Notes under the pieces: model-generated
What the model was told of the DNA's origin: nothing
The model's database searches: none
Seen by the model: only the letters and a program-made list of their open reading frames with translations
Position numbers and translations under genes: made by a program
In this document: piece by piece, positions 1-8,448 of the stretch
How positions within the stretch are numbered: the stretch's first letter is position 1
Layout: each line of letters starts with the position of its first letter
Source of the DNA: Pseudomonas sp. R37(2017)
GTDB lineage: Bacteria > Pseudomonadota > Gammaproteobacteria > Pseudomonadales > Pseudomonadaceae
Length of the DNA stretch: 64,000 bases
Assembly: GCF_002113375.1 (NCBI RefSeq)
Contig: NZ_NEHO01000016.1
Coordinates: 62,001 to 126,000, forward strand
Direction of reading: 5' to 3'

Positions 1-25
1 CCTTGATCAAACTGCGACGCTTCAT
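1..25 (-). CDS. Start of an unidentified protein, possible Tat signal (partial)
   Basis: Only the first eight codons are in the window; the minus-strand ATG at 25-23 reads MKRRSLIK before the left edge. A good ribosome site (GGAGATCGCACA before ATG) supports a true start. The KRRSLIK start resembles the twin-arginine export motif (S/T-R-R-x-F-L-K), so the product may be a cofactor-containing periplasmic or membrane-attached protein. It lies downstream of the ABC transporter operon in the same direction, separated by about 235 bases. Its identity cannot be judged from so little sequence. Confidence 0.45.
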
Positions 26-260
26 TGTGCGATCTCCATGAACTCATGTGTTTTCTTGGTTGGCAGATGCGGACGGCTGAAGTGTGTTTTGCAAGGGCTG
101 TGCCCGGTTGGGAAAAGGCGGGGGAACCTTGTACTAGAGGGCTTGCGCGGGTTTATGGCGCACCATGAGGGGACATCGGGAGTGGTCCGGTGCGCTGAGG
201 CGCGCCACATTGGGGCGCAGTTTCATGAGCATTGAAAATCAACTGTGGGAGGGTTGTGAA

Positions 261-1271
261 TCAGCGGCGGCGCATCAGGCCGATGAAGAACAATCCGCCA
301 ATCGCAGCTGTAGCGACGCCGATGGGAAGGTCTTCGGGAGCGATCAATGTCCGGGCGGCGACGTCGACCCAAACAAGAAACAGACTGCCGAGCAACACGC
401 ACACCGGCAACAGTCTTCGGTGTTCAGCCCCGACCAGGCGCCGCGCAATGTGCGGCACCATCAGCCCGACAAAACCGATGGAGCCGCTGATCGATACCAG
501 CACCCCGGTCATCAATGACGCAATCAAAAATACCTGCATGCGCACGGTGCGTGCATTCAGGCCCAAGGTCACGGCTGTCTGCTCGCCGGCCATCAGCGCA
601 TTCAACGGTCGCGCCATGCCCAACAGCAAAATCAGCCCGAGCAACACACTGGCGGTCGGCACCGCCAGCAATTCCCAGCGTGCCAGCCCGAGCCCGCCGA
701 GCATCCAGAACATCACGGCCGAACTGGCTCGATGGTCACCCATGAACAGCAGCAAATTGGCAATCGCCATCATCACGAACGACACCGCCACGCCGCACAG
801 CAGCAATCGGTCACTGTCGAGGCGACCGTGGCGGCTGGCGATCATCAGCACCACCAGCATGCTCAGCAATGCACCGATGAATGCCGCGATCGGCAAGGTC
901 AGCAGGCCAACGATTTCCCCCACATGCAGCACCACGATCACCGCGCCCAGGGTCGCGCCGGAGGTGACGCCGAGCAAGTGCGGGTCCGCCAACGGATTGC
1001 GCGTCACCGCTTGCAGCACTGCGCCGATCAACGCCAGGCCGGCGCCCACCAGCGCGCCGAGCAGCATGCGCGGGACGCGGATCAGCCAGATGATGTGTTC
1101 CTGTCCGGTGCTCCAGTCCGGCACACCGTAACCGAACAGTTTGTGCAAGAGGATGCGCCACACCCCATCCAGCGGCACCCGTGCCGGGCCGAAACCCAGG
1201 GACACCACGCATGACACCAGCAACAGCGCAGCGAGGACGATCAACGACAAGGCGTAGCGACGGTTGATCAT
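261..1271 (-). CDS. FecCD/BtuC-type ABC transporter permease
   Basis: Inner-membrane permease of the iron-siderophore/cobalamin import family (336 aa, normal for BtuC/FecCD). The protein is almost entirely hydrophobic with about ten membrane segments, beginning right after MINRRYAL. Family motifs are visible: the TRNPLADPHLLGVTSGA region near residues 90-105, and GSIGFVGLMVPHIARRLVG in the second half, which contacts the ATPase. The ATG at 1271 overlaps the stop of the binding-protein gene by 4 bp, so the ATPase, binding protein and permease are translationally coupled. The substrate is inferred to be a corrinoid or metal chelate from the neighbouring cob genes and the match to PA2914. An iron siderophore remains possible. 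Confidence 0.9.
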   Translation of the reverse strand: MINRRYALSLIVLAALLLVSCVVSLGFGPARVPLDGVWRILLHKLFGYGVPDWSTGQEHIIWLIRVPRMLLGALVGAGLALIGAVLQAVTRNPLADPHLLGVTSGATLGAVIVVLHVGEIVGLLTLPIAAFIGALLSMLVVLMIASRHGRLDSDRLLLCGVAVSFVMMAIANLLLFMGDHRASSAVMFWMLGGLGLARWELLAVPTASVLLGLILLLGMARPLNALMAGEQTAVTLGLNARTVRMQVFLIASLMTGVLVSISGSIGFVGLMVPHIARRLVGAEHRRLLPVCVLLGSLFLVWVDVAARTLIAPEDLPIGVATAAIGGLFFIGLMRRR

Positions 1272-2215
1272 TCGCCGTGGAAACCCTTGGCCAGGGTGGC
1301 GACCGCCAACACGTTATCGATCCCCGGCGTGGCTTGCACGTAAGGGATGACGACGAAGCGCCGGTGCTTGATCGCGTCCACCGATTGCAGGGCCTTGTTG
1401 GCCAGCAGGAATTGAATCTTCTGTTCGGCGGTGATTTCGCTGTAGTCGACGATCACGATCACCTGCGGATTGTGCTCGACCACGGTTTCCCAGTTGACCC
1501 GGGTCCAGCTCGCGTCGACGTCCTCCAGAATATTGCGCCCGCCTGCGGCGTCGATCAGCGCCTGTGGCATGCCCAGCCGCCCCGAGGTCATGGCCCGGTC
1601 TTCGCCGCTGTCATACAGGAACACCCGTGGTTTTTCCGCGGGCAGGTCTTTGCCGATGGCCGCCACTTGCGCCTGCATGTCGGTGATCAGGGCATTGGCG
1701 CGGTCCTGCACGTCGAAGATCCTGCCGAGGTTGCGCAGGTCGTTGTAGGTGTCTTCGAGGCTGGCCGGCGGGCGCTTCATCACGAAAGCGCAAGACTCGG
1801 TCAGCTCATACACATCGATGCCCAGCGGTTGCAGGGTTTGCGGCGTGAGGTCGCCGCCGATGCGCATGCCGTAGTCCCAGCCAGCGAAGAGGAAGTCGAC
1901 GTTGGCATTGAGCAGGGTTTCCACCGACGGGTACTTGGCCGCCAGCTCCGGCAGGCCTTCGAGGATGACCTGCATCCGGGGTGTCACGGCCTTCCAGCCA
2001 CTGATGCCGCTGTAGCCGGCCATCCGTGGCTTGAGGCCAAGGGCGAGCATCATCTGGGTCATGTTGATGTCGTGGCTGAGGGCGTGTTGCGGTGCCTGCT
2101 TGAAGGTCACTTCGCGGTTGCAGCTTTTGATCGTCAGCGGGTAACGGGTGGCTTCGGCCAATGCCTGGGCGCTGCCCAGCAACATCGCGAGGCAGAAGAG
2201 GGAACGCAAAGTCAT
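1268..2215 (-). CDS. Periplasmic metal-chelate/corrinoid-binding protein of ABC importer
   Basis: Solute-binding protein (315 aa) with an N-terminal signal peptide: hydrophobic core in residues 4-19 and likely cleavage after AQALA. The rest looks like a two-lobe periplasmic binding protein joined by a long helix (BtuF/FhuD/TroA class). Typical family segments are visible: a YPSVETLLNANVDFLFAGW stretch near residue 100, and NWETVVEHNPQVIVIVDY near 230. It hands substrate to the permease downstream. It starts in a 4-bp overlap with the ATPase gene and ends in a 4-bp overlap with the permease. The ligand is not evident from sequence; location next to cobalamin genes, as in PA2913, suggests a corrinoid. 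Confidence 0.85.
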   Translation of the reverse strand: MTLRSLFCLAMLLGSAQALAEATRYPLTIKSCNREVTFKQAPQHALSHDINMTQMMLALGLKPRMAGYSGISGWKAVTPRMQVILEGLPELAAKYPSVETLLNANVDFLFAGWDYGMRIGGDLTPQTLQPLGIDVYELTESCAFVMKRPPASLEDTYNDLRNLGRIFDVQDRANALITDMQAQVAAIGKDLPAEKPRVFLYDSGEDRAMTSGRLGMPQALIDAAGGRNILEDVDASWTRVNWETVVEHNPQVIVIVDYSEITAEQKIQFLLANKALQSVDAIKHRRFVVIPYVQATPGIDNVLAVATLAKGFHGE

Positions 2216-3000
2216 GGTTGGGTTATCCAGGTGATTCGTGGGTAGCCGTGCAGCGGATGCTCATCGATCAGCGCTTCGACAGCAAAGACATTGCGCAGCA
2301 GAGCAGCCGTCAGGACCTCTTTCGGTGTGCCACTGGCAACGATACGGCCATGGTCGATCACATACAGCCGATCACAGAAAGCCGCGGCCAGGTTGAGATC
2401 GTGGATGCTCGCCAGGGTGCCGATGCGCAGGCGCTTGACCAACTGCAACAGCTCAAGCTGATAGCGCGGATCAAGGTGGTTGGTCGGTTCGTCGAGGATC
2501 AGCAACTGTGGTTGCTGGGCCAGGGCGCGGGCGAGGATCACCCGCTGTTTTTCGCCACCGGAGAGGGTCGCGAAGCCGTGCTCTTCGAAACCCTTGAGGC
2601 CGACCGATTCCAGGGCCTGATGGATGAGTTTGGAGTCCTCGAGTGTGTCGCCATCGAACAAGCCTTTGTGTGGCGTGCGGCCCATGGCGACCACCTCGAA
2701 GACGGTCAGGCCGAAGGCGTCGGGGAACTCCTGCAAGACCACGGCGATGCGTTGTGCGCACCAGCGCGAGGATTGCTTCCAGACATTCTGGTGATCGAGC
2801 CGGACCTCGCCGTGCGCAGGTTGACTGAAGCGCCATGCACAACGCAACAGGCTGGTCTTGCCACTGCCGTTGGGGCCGATCAGCCCGACGAACTCACCGG
2901 TGGCCACGTGTACGGAGGTGTCACGCAGCTGGAACTGATGGTGGCAATGGCCGTGACCCAGTGGGGACCAGGTGAGGTTTGTGAGGTTCAGCGAGGACAT
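2212..3000 (-). CDS. ABC transporter ATP-binding protein (BtuD/FecE type)
   Basis: Cytoplasmic ATPase of the importer (262 aa). Walker A GPNGSGKTS lies near residues 43-51, the signature LSGGEKQRV near 148, and Walker B LLILDEPTNHLD near 169. The H-loop follows in the segment LASIHDLNLAA. It is first in a three-gene operon with the binding protein and permease, each overlapping by 4 bp. Upstream lies a REPIN, and the promoter must be in 3001-3158. No cobalamin riboswitch consensus was recognised there. It is syntenic with PA2912. Substrate inferred as corrinoid or metal chelate. Confidence 0.9.
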   Translation of the reverse strand: MSSLNLTNLTWSPLGHGHCHHQFQLRDTSVHVATGEFVGLIGPNGSGKTSLLRCAWRFSQPAHGEVRLDHQNVWKQSSRWCAQRIAVVLQEFPDAFGLTVFEVVAMGRTPHKGLFDGDTLEDSKLIHQALESVGLKGFEEHGFATLSGGEKQRVILARALAQQPQLLILDEPTNHLDPRYQLELLQLVKRLRIGTLASIHDLNLAAAFCDRLYVIDHGRIVASGTPKEVLTAALLRNVFAVEALIDEHPLHGYPRITWITQP

Positions 3001-3030
3001 GCAGTGACTCTTGAGGTGATGCTGATGGCC

Positions 3031-3100
3031 CCTTCGCGAGCAGGCTCGCTCCCACAGGATTTACGAAACTCCTGTGGGAGCGAGCCTGCTCGCGAAGAGG
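3031..3100. repeat. REPIN (two inverted REP palindromes)
   Basis: Two inverted copies of the Pseudomonas REP sequence, CTTCGCGAGCAGGCTCGCTC at 3032 and the reverse arm at 3071-3098, are separated by about 12 bases. The element separates the PepSY gene from the ABC operon and may act as a transcript-end hairpin. Confidence 0.85.
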
Positions 3101-3158
3101 GCCGAGGTGACATGTGCGGGAGTTTACAGCCCATTGAGCCCCACGCATCTCGCCTGTT

Positions 3159-4538
3159 TCAAGATGAAGATGAGACGTTCTCAGTTTGCCGGGTGAAGCG
3201 CGACAGCAGCACACGATCGAGCACCCACACCGCTACCAGCGAAGCCCCCACCAAGGGGAAGGCCACCGCCAGGGCGAACATGATCACCATGGCGGTTTTC
3301 CATTTCGGCAGGTCGTGACGCAGAGGCGGCACGCCGAGTTTTCCTTGCGGGCGACGCTTCCACCAGATCACCACGCCGCTGACGGCACTGAGCAGGATCA
3401 TCAGGCAGATCAGCAACACGACGATCTGGTTGAACACACCGAACATTTTGCCTTCGTGCAGCATCACGCCGATTTCCGTGGCGCGGGCGACGCTGCCGTA
3501 GTGTTCGAAACGTACATCGGCCAGGACCTTGCCGCTGTACTGATCGATGTGCAACGTGGCGTCATTGCGCGGGTCATCGGCGAACACGGCGATGGTGAAC
3601 ACGCCGGTCGCGGTGGTCGGAAGGGTGATGCTGTACCCCGGCTCGACCTTGCGCTCGCTGGCGATGTTTTGCACGTCTTGCAGGCGGACTGTCGGCGCGG
3701 CCGGGCCGGCGGATGCACCGTCGTGGGCCATGTGCTCGGCATGGTCGCCGGACATCGGCATCGGTGTGTTTTCCATCGCCCACGGCACGGTCTGGCGGGT
3801 TGCGGTGTTGAGGCTGCGCGCCTCGACATCGGACTTCGGCACGTCATCCCACATGGCTGCCGGGAACAGGTTCCACACTTCGGCGTATTGCTTGCCCCAG
3901 AAGCCGGTCCAGGTCATGCCGCTGAGCAGCATCACCAGCAACAGGGATGCGCCCCAGAAGCCGGTGACCGCGTGCAGGTCACGCCACAAGACGCGACCAC
4001 GGCTGTTCAGGCGTGGCCACAAAATGCCTGCCGCCTGACCGCGCGGCCACCACAGGAAAATGCCGGACACCACCAGCACCACGCCCCAACCGGCGGCCAG
4101 TTCGATCAGGCGATCGCCAAGGGTGCCGATCATCAGTTCGCCGTGAATCGCACGGGCAATGGCTTGCAGGTTCTTCTTGGCGTCTTGCTCGCCGAGGATG
4201 TCGCCGTGGTACGGATCGACAAAGACGTTCAGCTCGTTGCTGCCATTGATCACGACAAACTGGGCGCTGCGTTCGGCATTGACCGGTGGCAGGTACTGTT
4301 TGATCGTTGCCTGGGGATACGCATCTTTCACGCGCTTGAGCAGGTCGTCGGCCGGGATCGTGTGATGACCGGCCGGGACATTGAGCAGGCTGCTGTACAT
4401 CAGCGAGTCGAGTTGCGGTTTGAACAGATAGATAGTGCCGGTCAGGGCCAGCATCACCATGAATGGCGCCACGAACAAGCCGGCATAGAAATGCCAGCGC
4501 CAGGCCAGGTTGTAGAAATTCACTTTGGGCTGTTTCAT
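3159..4538 (-). CDS. PepSY-associated membrane protein of the copper cluster
   Basis: Inner-membrane protein of 459 aa from the PepSY_TM family, often found beside TonB receptors. A first membrane segment starts around residue 14 (WHFYAGLFVAPFMVMLALTG), followed by a periplasmic PepSY region, two further hydrophobic segments around residues 170-230, and a last pair near 375-440. A Met/His-rich stretch (PMPMSGDHAEHMAHDG) sits in a periplasmic loop near residue 270 and would suit copper binding. The start is set at ATG 4538 because GGAG precedes it. A longer frame to 4595 has no good ribosome site. It lies just downstream of the OprC-type receptor, as PA3789 does beside oprC. Related proteins are suspected ferric/cupric reductases, but that role is inference. 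Confidence 0.85.
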   Translation of the reverse strand: MKQPKVNFYNLAWRWHFYAGLFVAPFMVMLALTGTIYLFKPQLDSLMYSSLLNVPAGHHTIPADDLLKRVKDAYPQATIKQYLPPVNAERSAQFVVINGSNELNVFVDPYHGDILGEQDAKKNLQAIARAIHGELMIGTLGDRLIELAAGWGVVLVVSGIFLWWPRGQAAGILWPRLNSRGRVLWRDLHAVTGFWGASLLLVMLLSGMTWTGFWGKQYAEVWNLFPAAMWDDVPKSDVEARSLNTATRQTVPWAMENTPMPMSGDHAEHMAHDGASAGPAAPTVRLQDVQNIASERKVEPGYSITLPTTATGVFTIAVFADDPRNDATLHIDQYSGKVLADVRFEHYGSVARATEIGVMLHEGKMFGVFNQIVVLLICLMILLSAVSGVVIWWKRRPQGKLGVPPLRHDLPKWKTAMVIMFALAVAFPLVGASLVAVWVLDRVLLSRFTRQTENVSSSS

Positions 4539-4598
4539 CGCGTGTGCTCCGCTTGGCTGGATCTTTTGGTTGTTTGTTTGGCGGTTGCGTTGCAACCG

Positions 4599-4645
4599 AT
4601 CGCGAGCGGGCTCGCTCCTACAGGGGAGCGGGCCTGCTCGCGAAG
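4599..4645. repeat. REP doublet between PepSY gene and oprC
   Basis: Closely spaced inverted REP units (CGCGAGCGGGCTCGCTCCTA at 4601, then GAGCGGGCCTGCTCGCGAAG at 4626) form a compact hairpin directly after the oprC stop codon. Confidence 0.8.
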
Positions 4646-4648
4646 CGT

Positions 4649-6766
4649 TTAGAAGCTCATGTCCACCTTGGTCCAGAGCGTGCGCCCCGGTTCCTTGATG
4701 GCTTGCGGGTCATTGGCGGGGTAACCGAAACCGGCGTTGCCGGCCAGGTTCAAGTGTTCGGCGTAAGCCTTGCCGAACAGGTTGTCGACGCCGCTGCTGA
4801 CCTTCCAGTTGCTGTTGATCCGATAGGCTCCATTGAGGGAGAACACGCCGAACCCCGGCGTCTTGTCGAAGTCCTTGCCGACCACGTTGCCTTTGTTCTG
4901 GTCGATGCGGTTTTGCGCGGCGACCACTCTCCACAGTGCGCCGGCGCTCCAGTTTTCTTCGCTGTAGGTCAGGCCGAAACGGGCATCCAGCGGCGGCATT
5001 TGCGGCAATGCGCTGCCATCGCTGCTGTTCTTGCCCCAGGCGTAGGCCAGGGTCGCGTCGGCTTTCCAGTTGTCGGTGAAGTTGTAGGCGGCGCCCAGTT
5101 CGCCGCCCATGATTCGCGCGTCGATGTTTTCGGCTTGCGAAGTCGTACCCATCGTTGTCGGGGTGTAGTTGAACAGGATGTAGTCGCGTACCTGCCCGAC
5201 GTAGCCCGAGGCCCAGGCTTCGAGTGCTTCGGTCTTGTATTGCAGGCCGAAATCGAGCTGGGTGGTTTTTTCCGGTTTGATCGAGTCGAAGGCATTCACC
5301 GATCCGGCAGGGCCGGAATCAGGTGAAAACAGCTCCCAGTAATCCGGGAACCGTTGTGTGTGCCCGAGACCGGCGTAGAGCGTGGTCGGGCTGTCGGCCA
5401 GGTCGTGCTCGTAGCGGATGAAACCGCTCGGCAGGGTATCGGCGCGGGTGTCGCCGGCTGTCGGGTTCGGAAGGGTCATCATGCCCGAGCCGATGGTCTG
5501 CCGATAATCCTTGGCCGAGGCGCGGTCCAGGCGCGCGCCGTTGATCAGGCGGTCGCGGTCGGCGGCGTACCAGGTCAGTTCGCCGAACACACCGTAGTTA
5601 TGGAAACCGGCATCCTTGGTGTATGGCAGGTCCTTGTAGGTGTCGATGTCCATGGCGCTGCGCTCGCGATGCTCGTTGGCCTGCGCGTCGATGCCGCTGA
5701 CCAGTTGCACATCGGCCCAGCGCCAGGTGGCCTTGATCCGTGTGCCGAGGGTGCGGCGGTCGACGTTGGAGGCCATGGGGCCGGCCATCATGCCGGTGCC
5801 GGAAGGCGTGCGCAGGGTGTAGTTGTCCATCACGTGGTCGGCGTAGTTGTAGTAGACCTGCGCTTCGACCGTATCCAGAATCTCGCCGATGTTGGACTGC
5901 TCGAAACGCAAGCCGAGGCTTTCGCGCAGGAATTGCGCACCATCCATACTGCGTCCGGCGTAGCGGGCTTCACCGTCGCCACGGCCGGCGGTCAGCTCCA
6001 GCAAGGTGTCGGCGTTGGGCGTCCAACCCAGCGCTACATCACCGTTCCATTTTTCATAGCGCGATGCCACGGTGTCGTTGTTGCCGTCCTGGTAGTCGTC
6101 GGAGTGCGCAGTGTTGCCGATGACTCGGATGTAACCCGACTCACCGCCGGCTGCGGCGTCCACCCGTTTGTCGAAGCGGCCATAGGAGCCGGCCAGAACG
6201 CTGGCGTCGACCCGTGTGCCGAGTTCACCGAAGTGCTCAGGCTCGCGTTCGAACAGGATGGTGCCAGCCGAAGAGCCAGGCCCCCACAACACGGTTTGCG
6301 GGCCTTTGATCACGGTGAGCTTGTCGTAGGATTCCGGCGAGATGTAGGAAGTCGGAGCGTCCATCCGGCCCGGGCAGGCACCGAGCATCATGCTGCCGTT
6401 GGTGAGAATGTTCAGACGCGAGCCGAACATGCCACGCAGCACCGGGTCGCCGTTGGTGCCGCCATTGCGCACCATGGCAAAGCCGGGGATGGTCTTCAGG
6501 TAATCGGCGCCGTCACTGGCCGGTACCGGTTGGCGCGGGTCCTTGGGGTTGGTGACGATGGTCAAGGGCGAACTGGGCGCAACGGCGGTAATCACCGTCG
6601 GGCTCAGTTCTTCACTGTGACCGGCATGTTCATCGGCGAGTGCAGAGGGCGCCAGCAAAGCACCGCACAGGATCGCGGTGGCGTGCCTGAAACGAACGCC
6701 GGATTCGTTCAAGGCATAAGAGGCTTGGGCAGGGCTCAAGCGCGGGACAGCAGAAAACCTGGACAT
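4649..6766 (-). CDS. oprC: TonB-dependent copper receptor OprC
   Basis: Outer-membrane TonB-dependent receptor (705 aa) for copper. The signal peptide ends near ALADEHAGH, followed by a plug domain and a 22-strand barrel ending in aromatic Phe (DMSF). The OprC copper-site motifs are both present: CxxxM (Cys131, Met135, in GACPGRM) and HxM (His311, Met313, in DHVMD). Both are offset by 12 from Cys143/Met147/His323/Met325 as I recall them for P. aeruginosa OprC. Start chosen at ATG 6766 with GGAAA upstream. A longer frame to 6910 is read from a REPIN (it begins MGAGLLAK) and is not real. It belongs to a minus-strand copper set with PCuAC and DUF2946 genes upstream and a PepSY gene downstream. 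Confidence 0.92.
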   Translation of the reverse strand: MSRFSAVPRLSPAQASYALNESGVRFRHATAILCGALLAPSALADEHAGHSEELSPTVITAVAPSSPLTIVTNPKDPRQPVPASDGADYLKTIPGFAMVRNGGTNGDPVLRGMFGSRLNILTNGSMMLGACPGRMDAPTSYISPESYDKLTVIKGPQTVLWGPGSSAGTILFEREPEHFGELGTRVDASVLAGSYGRFDKRVDAAAGGESGYIRVIGNTAHSDDYQDGNNDTVASRYEKWNGDVALGWTPNADTLLELTAGRGDGEARYAGRSMDGAQFLRESLGLRFEQSNIGEILDTVEAQVYYNYADHVMDNYTLRTPSGTGMMAGPMASNVDRRTLGTRIKATWRWADVQLVSGIDAQANEHRERSAMDIDTYKDLPYTKDAGFHNYGVFGELTWYAADRDRLINGARLDRASAKDYRQTIGSGMMTLPNPTAGDTRADTLPSGFIRYEHDLADSPTTLYAGLGHTQRFPDYWELFSPDSGPAGSVNAFDSIKPEKTTQLDFGLQYKTEALEAWASGYVGQVRDYILFNYTPTTMGTTSQAENIDARIMGGELGAAYNFTDNWKADATLAYAWGKNSSDGSALPQMPPLDARFGLTYSEENWSAGALWRVVAAQNRIDQNKGNVVGKDFDKTPGFGVFSLNGAYRINSNWKVSSGVDNLFGKAYAEHLNLAGNAGFGYPANDPQAIKEPGRTLWTKVDMSF

Positions 6767-6819
6767 GACAATTTCCATCGAACAGTCGTAAACGACACGG
6801 CCGGGCGCCTGAAGCTGTT

Positions 6820-6913
6820 CCTGTGGGAGCGGGCTTGCTCGCGAGGAGGGCGTGTCAGTCAACACAGATGTCGACTGGCACACCGTTTTCGCGAGCAAGC
6901 CCGCTCCCACAGG
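6820..6913. repeat. REPIN upstream of oprC
   Basis: Inverted REP arms (CTGTGGGAGCGGGCTTGCTC at 6821 and its complement ending at 6913) surround about 40 unrelated bases. The element separates oprC from the upstream DUF2946 gene, so oprC may have its own promoter in 6767-6819. Confidence 0.85.
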
Positions 6914-6958
6914 TTGCTTTGGCTGTCTTGGGGGCCGTGTGAAACCAGAGGTGAGTGT

Positions 6959-7402
6959 TTACGCGACGACGGGCGGGGCGCGGGTACGGGCGCCGGGGAA
7001 GAAAGTTTGCCGGGCGTGGCCCTGGCGCACAGAGGGGGTGGTGAAGGTGTTGACGGGGGGGATGAGGAAGTTGGCGAAAGACACGCCACCGGTCAGCGCC
7101 GGGCAATTGAACAGCAGGCTGCAATAGCCGCATTTTTCCCACAGTACATGGTGCCCCGGGGCAGGCGGGCAATGCTCGGCGGAGGCTTGCACGTCATGGT
7201 CGGCATGCTCCAGCGCCGACATGTCCATGCTCATACCCATTGGCATGGTCATCGACATGGCGCGCGAGTCCATCGGCATCGACTGAGAAATCAGCGGACC
7301 GATGAAGATCATCAGCATGGCGAACAGGCTGATCCAGCTGCCGCGTGTCAGGCTCAAAGCCTGATTGCGCGACCTGGACGACCTGGCGCTAAGCGGGCGC
7401 AC
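6959..7402 (-). CDS. Met-rich DUF2946 protein
   Basis: Small envelope protein (147 aa) of the DUF2946 family found in copper clusters. One N-terminal membrane anchor (residues 22-40, WISLFAMLMIFIGPLI) is followed by a striking Met/His-rich stretch (SMTMPMGMSMDM, then EHADHD). A CGYC...NC cysteine motif near residues 91-99 is family-typical. These features suit periplasmic copper binding. The start is a GTG at 7402, 22 bases after the stop of the PCuAC gene, with only a weak ribosome site, so coupling to the upstream gene is likely and the exact start is uncertain. The last 35 residues are basic and proline-rich. Confidence 0.75.
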   Translation of the reverse strand: MRPLSARSSRSRNQALSLTRGSWISLFAMLMIFIGPLISQSMPMDSRAMSMTMPMGMSMDMSALEHADHDVQASAEHCPPAPGHHVLWEKCGYCSLLFNCPALTGGVSFANFLIPPVNTFTTPSVRQGHARQTFFPGARTRAPPVVA

Positions 7403-7423
7403 GGGCGTTTTCAGCTTGGGCGA

Positions 7424-7903
7424 TTACGGATTGTGCGCGTGCGCTGGCATGCTGTCCGGGGCCTGTTTCTGCACCGCGACTTCGACCGTCACATCGCCGG
7501 CCTTCTCGAAGTGCAGCGTCATGGGGAAGCGCTTGCCATCAACCAGCAGGCTACGGTCCTTCAGGCCCAGCAACATCACGTGATAGGCCATCGGTGCGAA
7601 AGTGACCTCGCCACCGGCTGGCACTGCCACGCTCGGTACGTGCTGCATTTTCATCACGTCACCTTGCATCAGGTGCTCATGCAATTGCGCTTCGCCCGCA
7701 ATCGGTGTGTCGACGCTGAGCAGGCGATCGTCGGCCGTGCCTCTATTGTCGATCACGAAATACGCCGCGACGGTGGGCGCATTGGGTGGCAACTCCTGGG
7801 ACCAGGGATGAGCGATTTCCAGTGCGCCGACCTTGTATTCGTGGGCATTGGCAAAGCAGGCAGGCAGCAGCAACGCAGCCAGAACGATGAGTTTGTTCAA
7901 CAT
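7424..7903 (-). CDS. PCu(A)C periplasmic copper chaperone
   Basis: Copper chaperone of the PCuAC (DUF461) family, 159 aa. The signal peptide is residues 1-20 (LIVLAALLLPACFANA). The mature domain is a small beta-sandwich with the Cu(I) ligand set of His and Met: EHLMQGDVMKM near residues 88-98 and the HVML motif near 119. A His/Met tail (SMPAHAHNP) is common in the family. Start at ATG 7903 is supported by GGAGAA upstream; a longer frame to 8167 overlaps the previous gene and lacks a signal peptide at its start. These chaperones deliver Cu(I) to respiratory oxidase sites; here it lies with the OprC receptor, which suggests a copper supply role. Confidence 0.92.
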   Translation of the reverse strand: MLNKLIVLAALLLPACFANAHEYKVGALEIAHPWSQELPPNAPTVAAYFVIDNRGTADDRLLSVDTPIAGEAQLHEHLMQGDVMKMQHVPSVAVPAGGEVTFAPMAYHVMLLGLKDRSLLVDGKRFPMTLHFEKAGDVTVEVAVQKQAPDSMPAHAHNP

Positions 7904-7949
7904 GGCAGTTCTCCGGAACGATTTGAAACGCAGGTCGATTGCGAAAAAA

Positions 7950-8348
7950 TCACACCAGAGGGGATGCGCGGGGATTGAGGCTCGGCCTTTGCTGGCGCGG
8001 TGACGGGATTTCGAGAGAGGTCGCAGGCAGGCTTCGGTTGGACTCGAAGTGCGCAAAATACAGCTGTGGCGTATGCCCCGGCAACGCCACCAATGGCGCA
8101 GAACCCGAGCAGCACCAGCAATGCTGCATGTTGGAGTGTTCGTCGTTCTGCGGGGCTTTCTGTTCAAGGCCGCCGATGGAAATCGCCACCATCCTGGTGC
8201 CGCTGGAGCTGCAGAAACTGCCCCACAACAACTGTTCGGCGGATGACTTCGCTGTTTGCGCCATCGCTCCGGACATCGGCATGGCGAGCAAGTTGAACAG
8301 CACTGCGAAGCAGGCTATCCAGGCAATTGCGAGCCGTTGTCGGGACAT
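7950..8348 (-). CDS. DUF2946 family protein, first gene of copper cluster
   Basis: Small protein (132 aa) with an N-terminal hydrophobic segment (residues 6-28, AIAWIACFAVLFNLLAMPMS). The cysteine/histidine motif NMQHCWCCSG near residues 75-84 is characteristic of DUF2946. It is the most upstream gene of the minus-strand copper set, 46 bases before PCuAC. The start ATG at 8348 has a poor ribosome site, so the promoter region 8349-8448 may carry the copper control signals; none was recognised. The function is unknown beyond association with copper genes. Confidence 0.75.
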   Translation of the reverse strand: MSRQRLAIAWIACFAVLFNLLAMPMSGAMAQTAKSSAEQLLWGSFCSSSGTRMVAISIGGLEQKAPQNDEHSNMQHCWCCSGSAPLVALPGHTPQLYFAHFESNRSLPATSLEIPSPRQQRPSLNPRASPLV

Positions 8349-8448
8349 GGGACAAAATCCGTTTGGTTGAGCGATCAGACGCGGGCTATTTAGCCTGATC
8401 AGGGCCGATAAGTAAAAAGGCGACGTGCGGTGTGGTGTCGCAGCACTA

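Noticed and set aside
5354..7978. 874-aa plus-strand open frame opposite oprC and its upstream genes
   Set aside because: It is antisense to several well supported genes, spans REPIN sequence and has no domain features; long antisense frames are common at this GC content.
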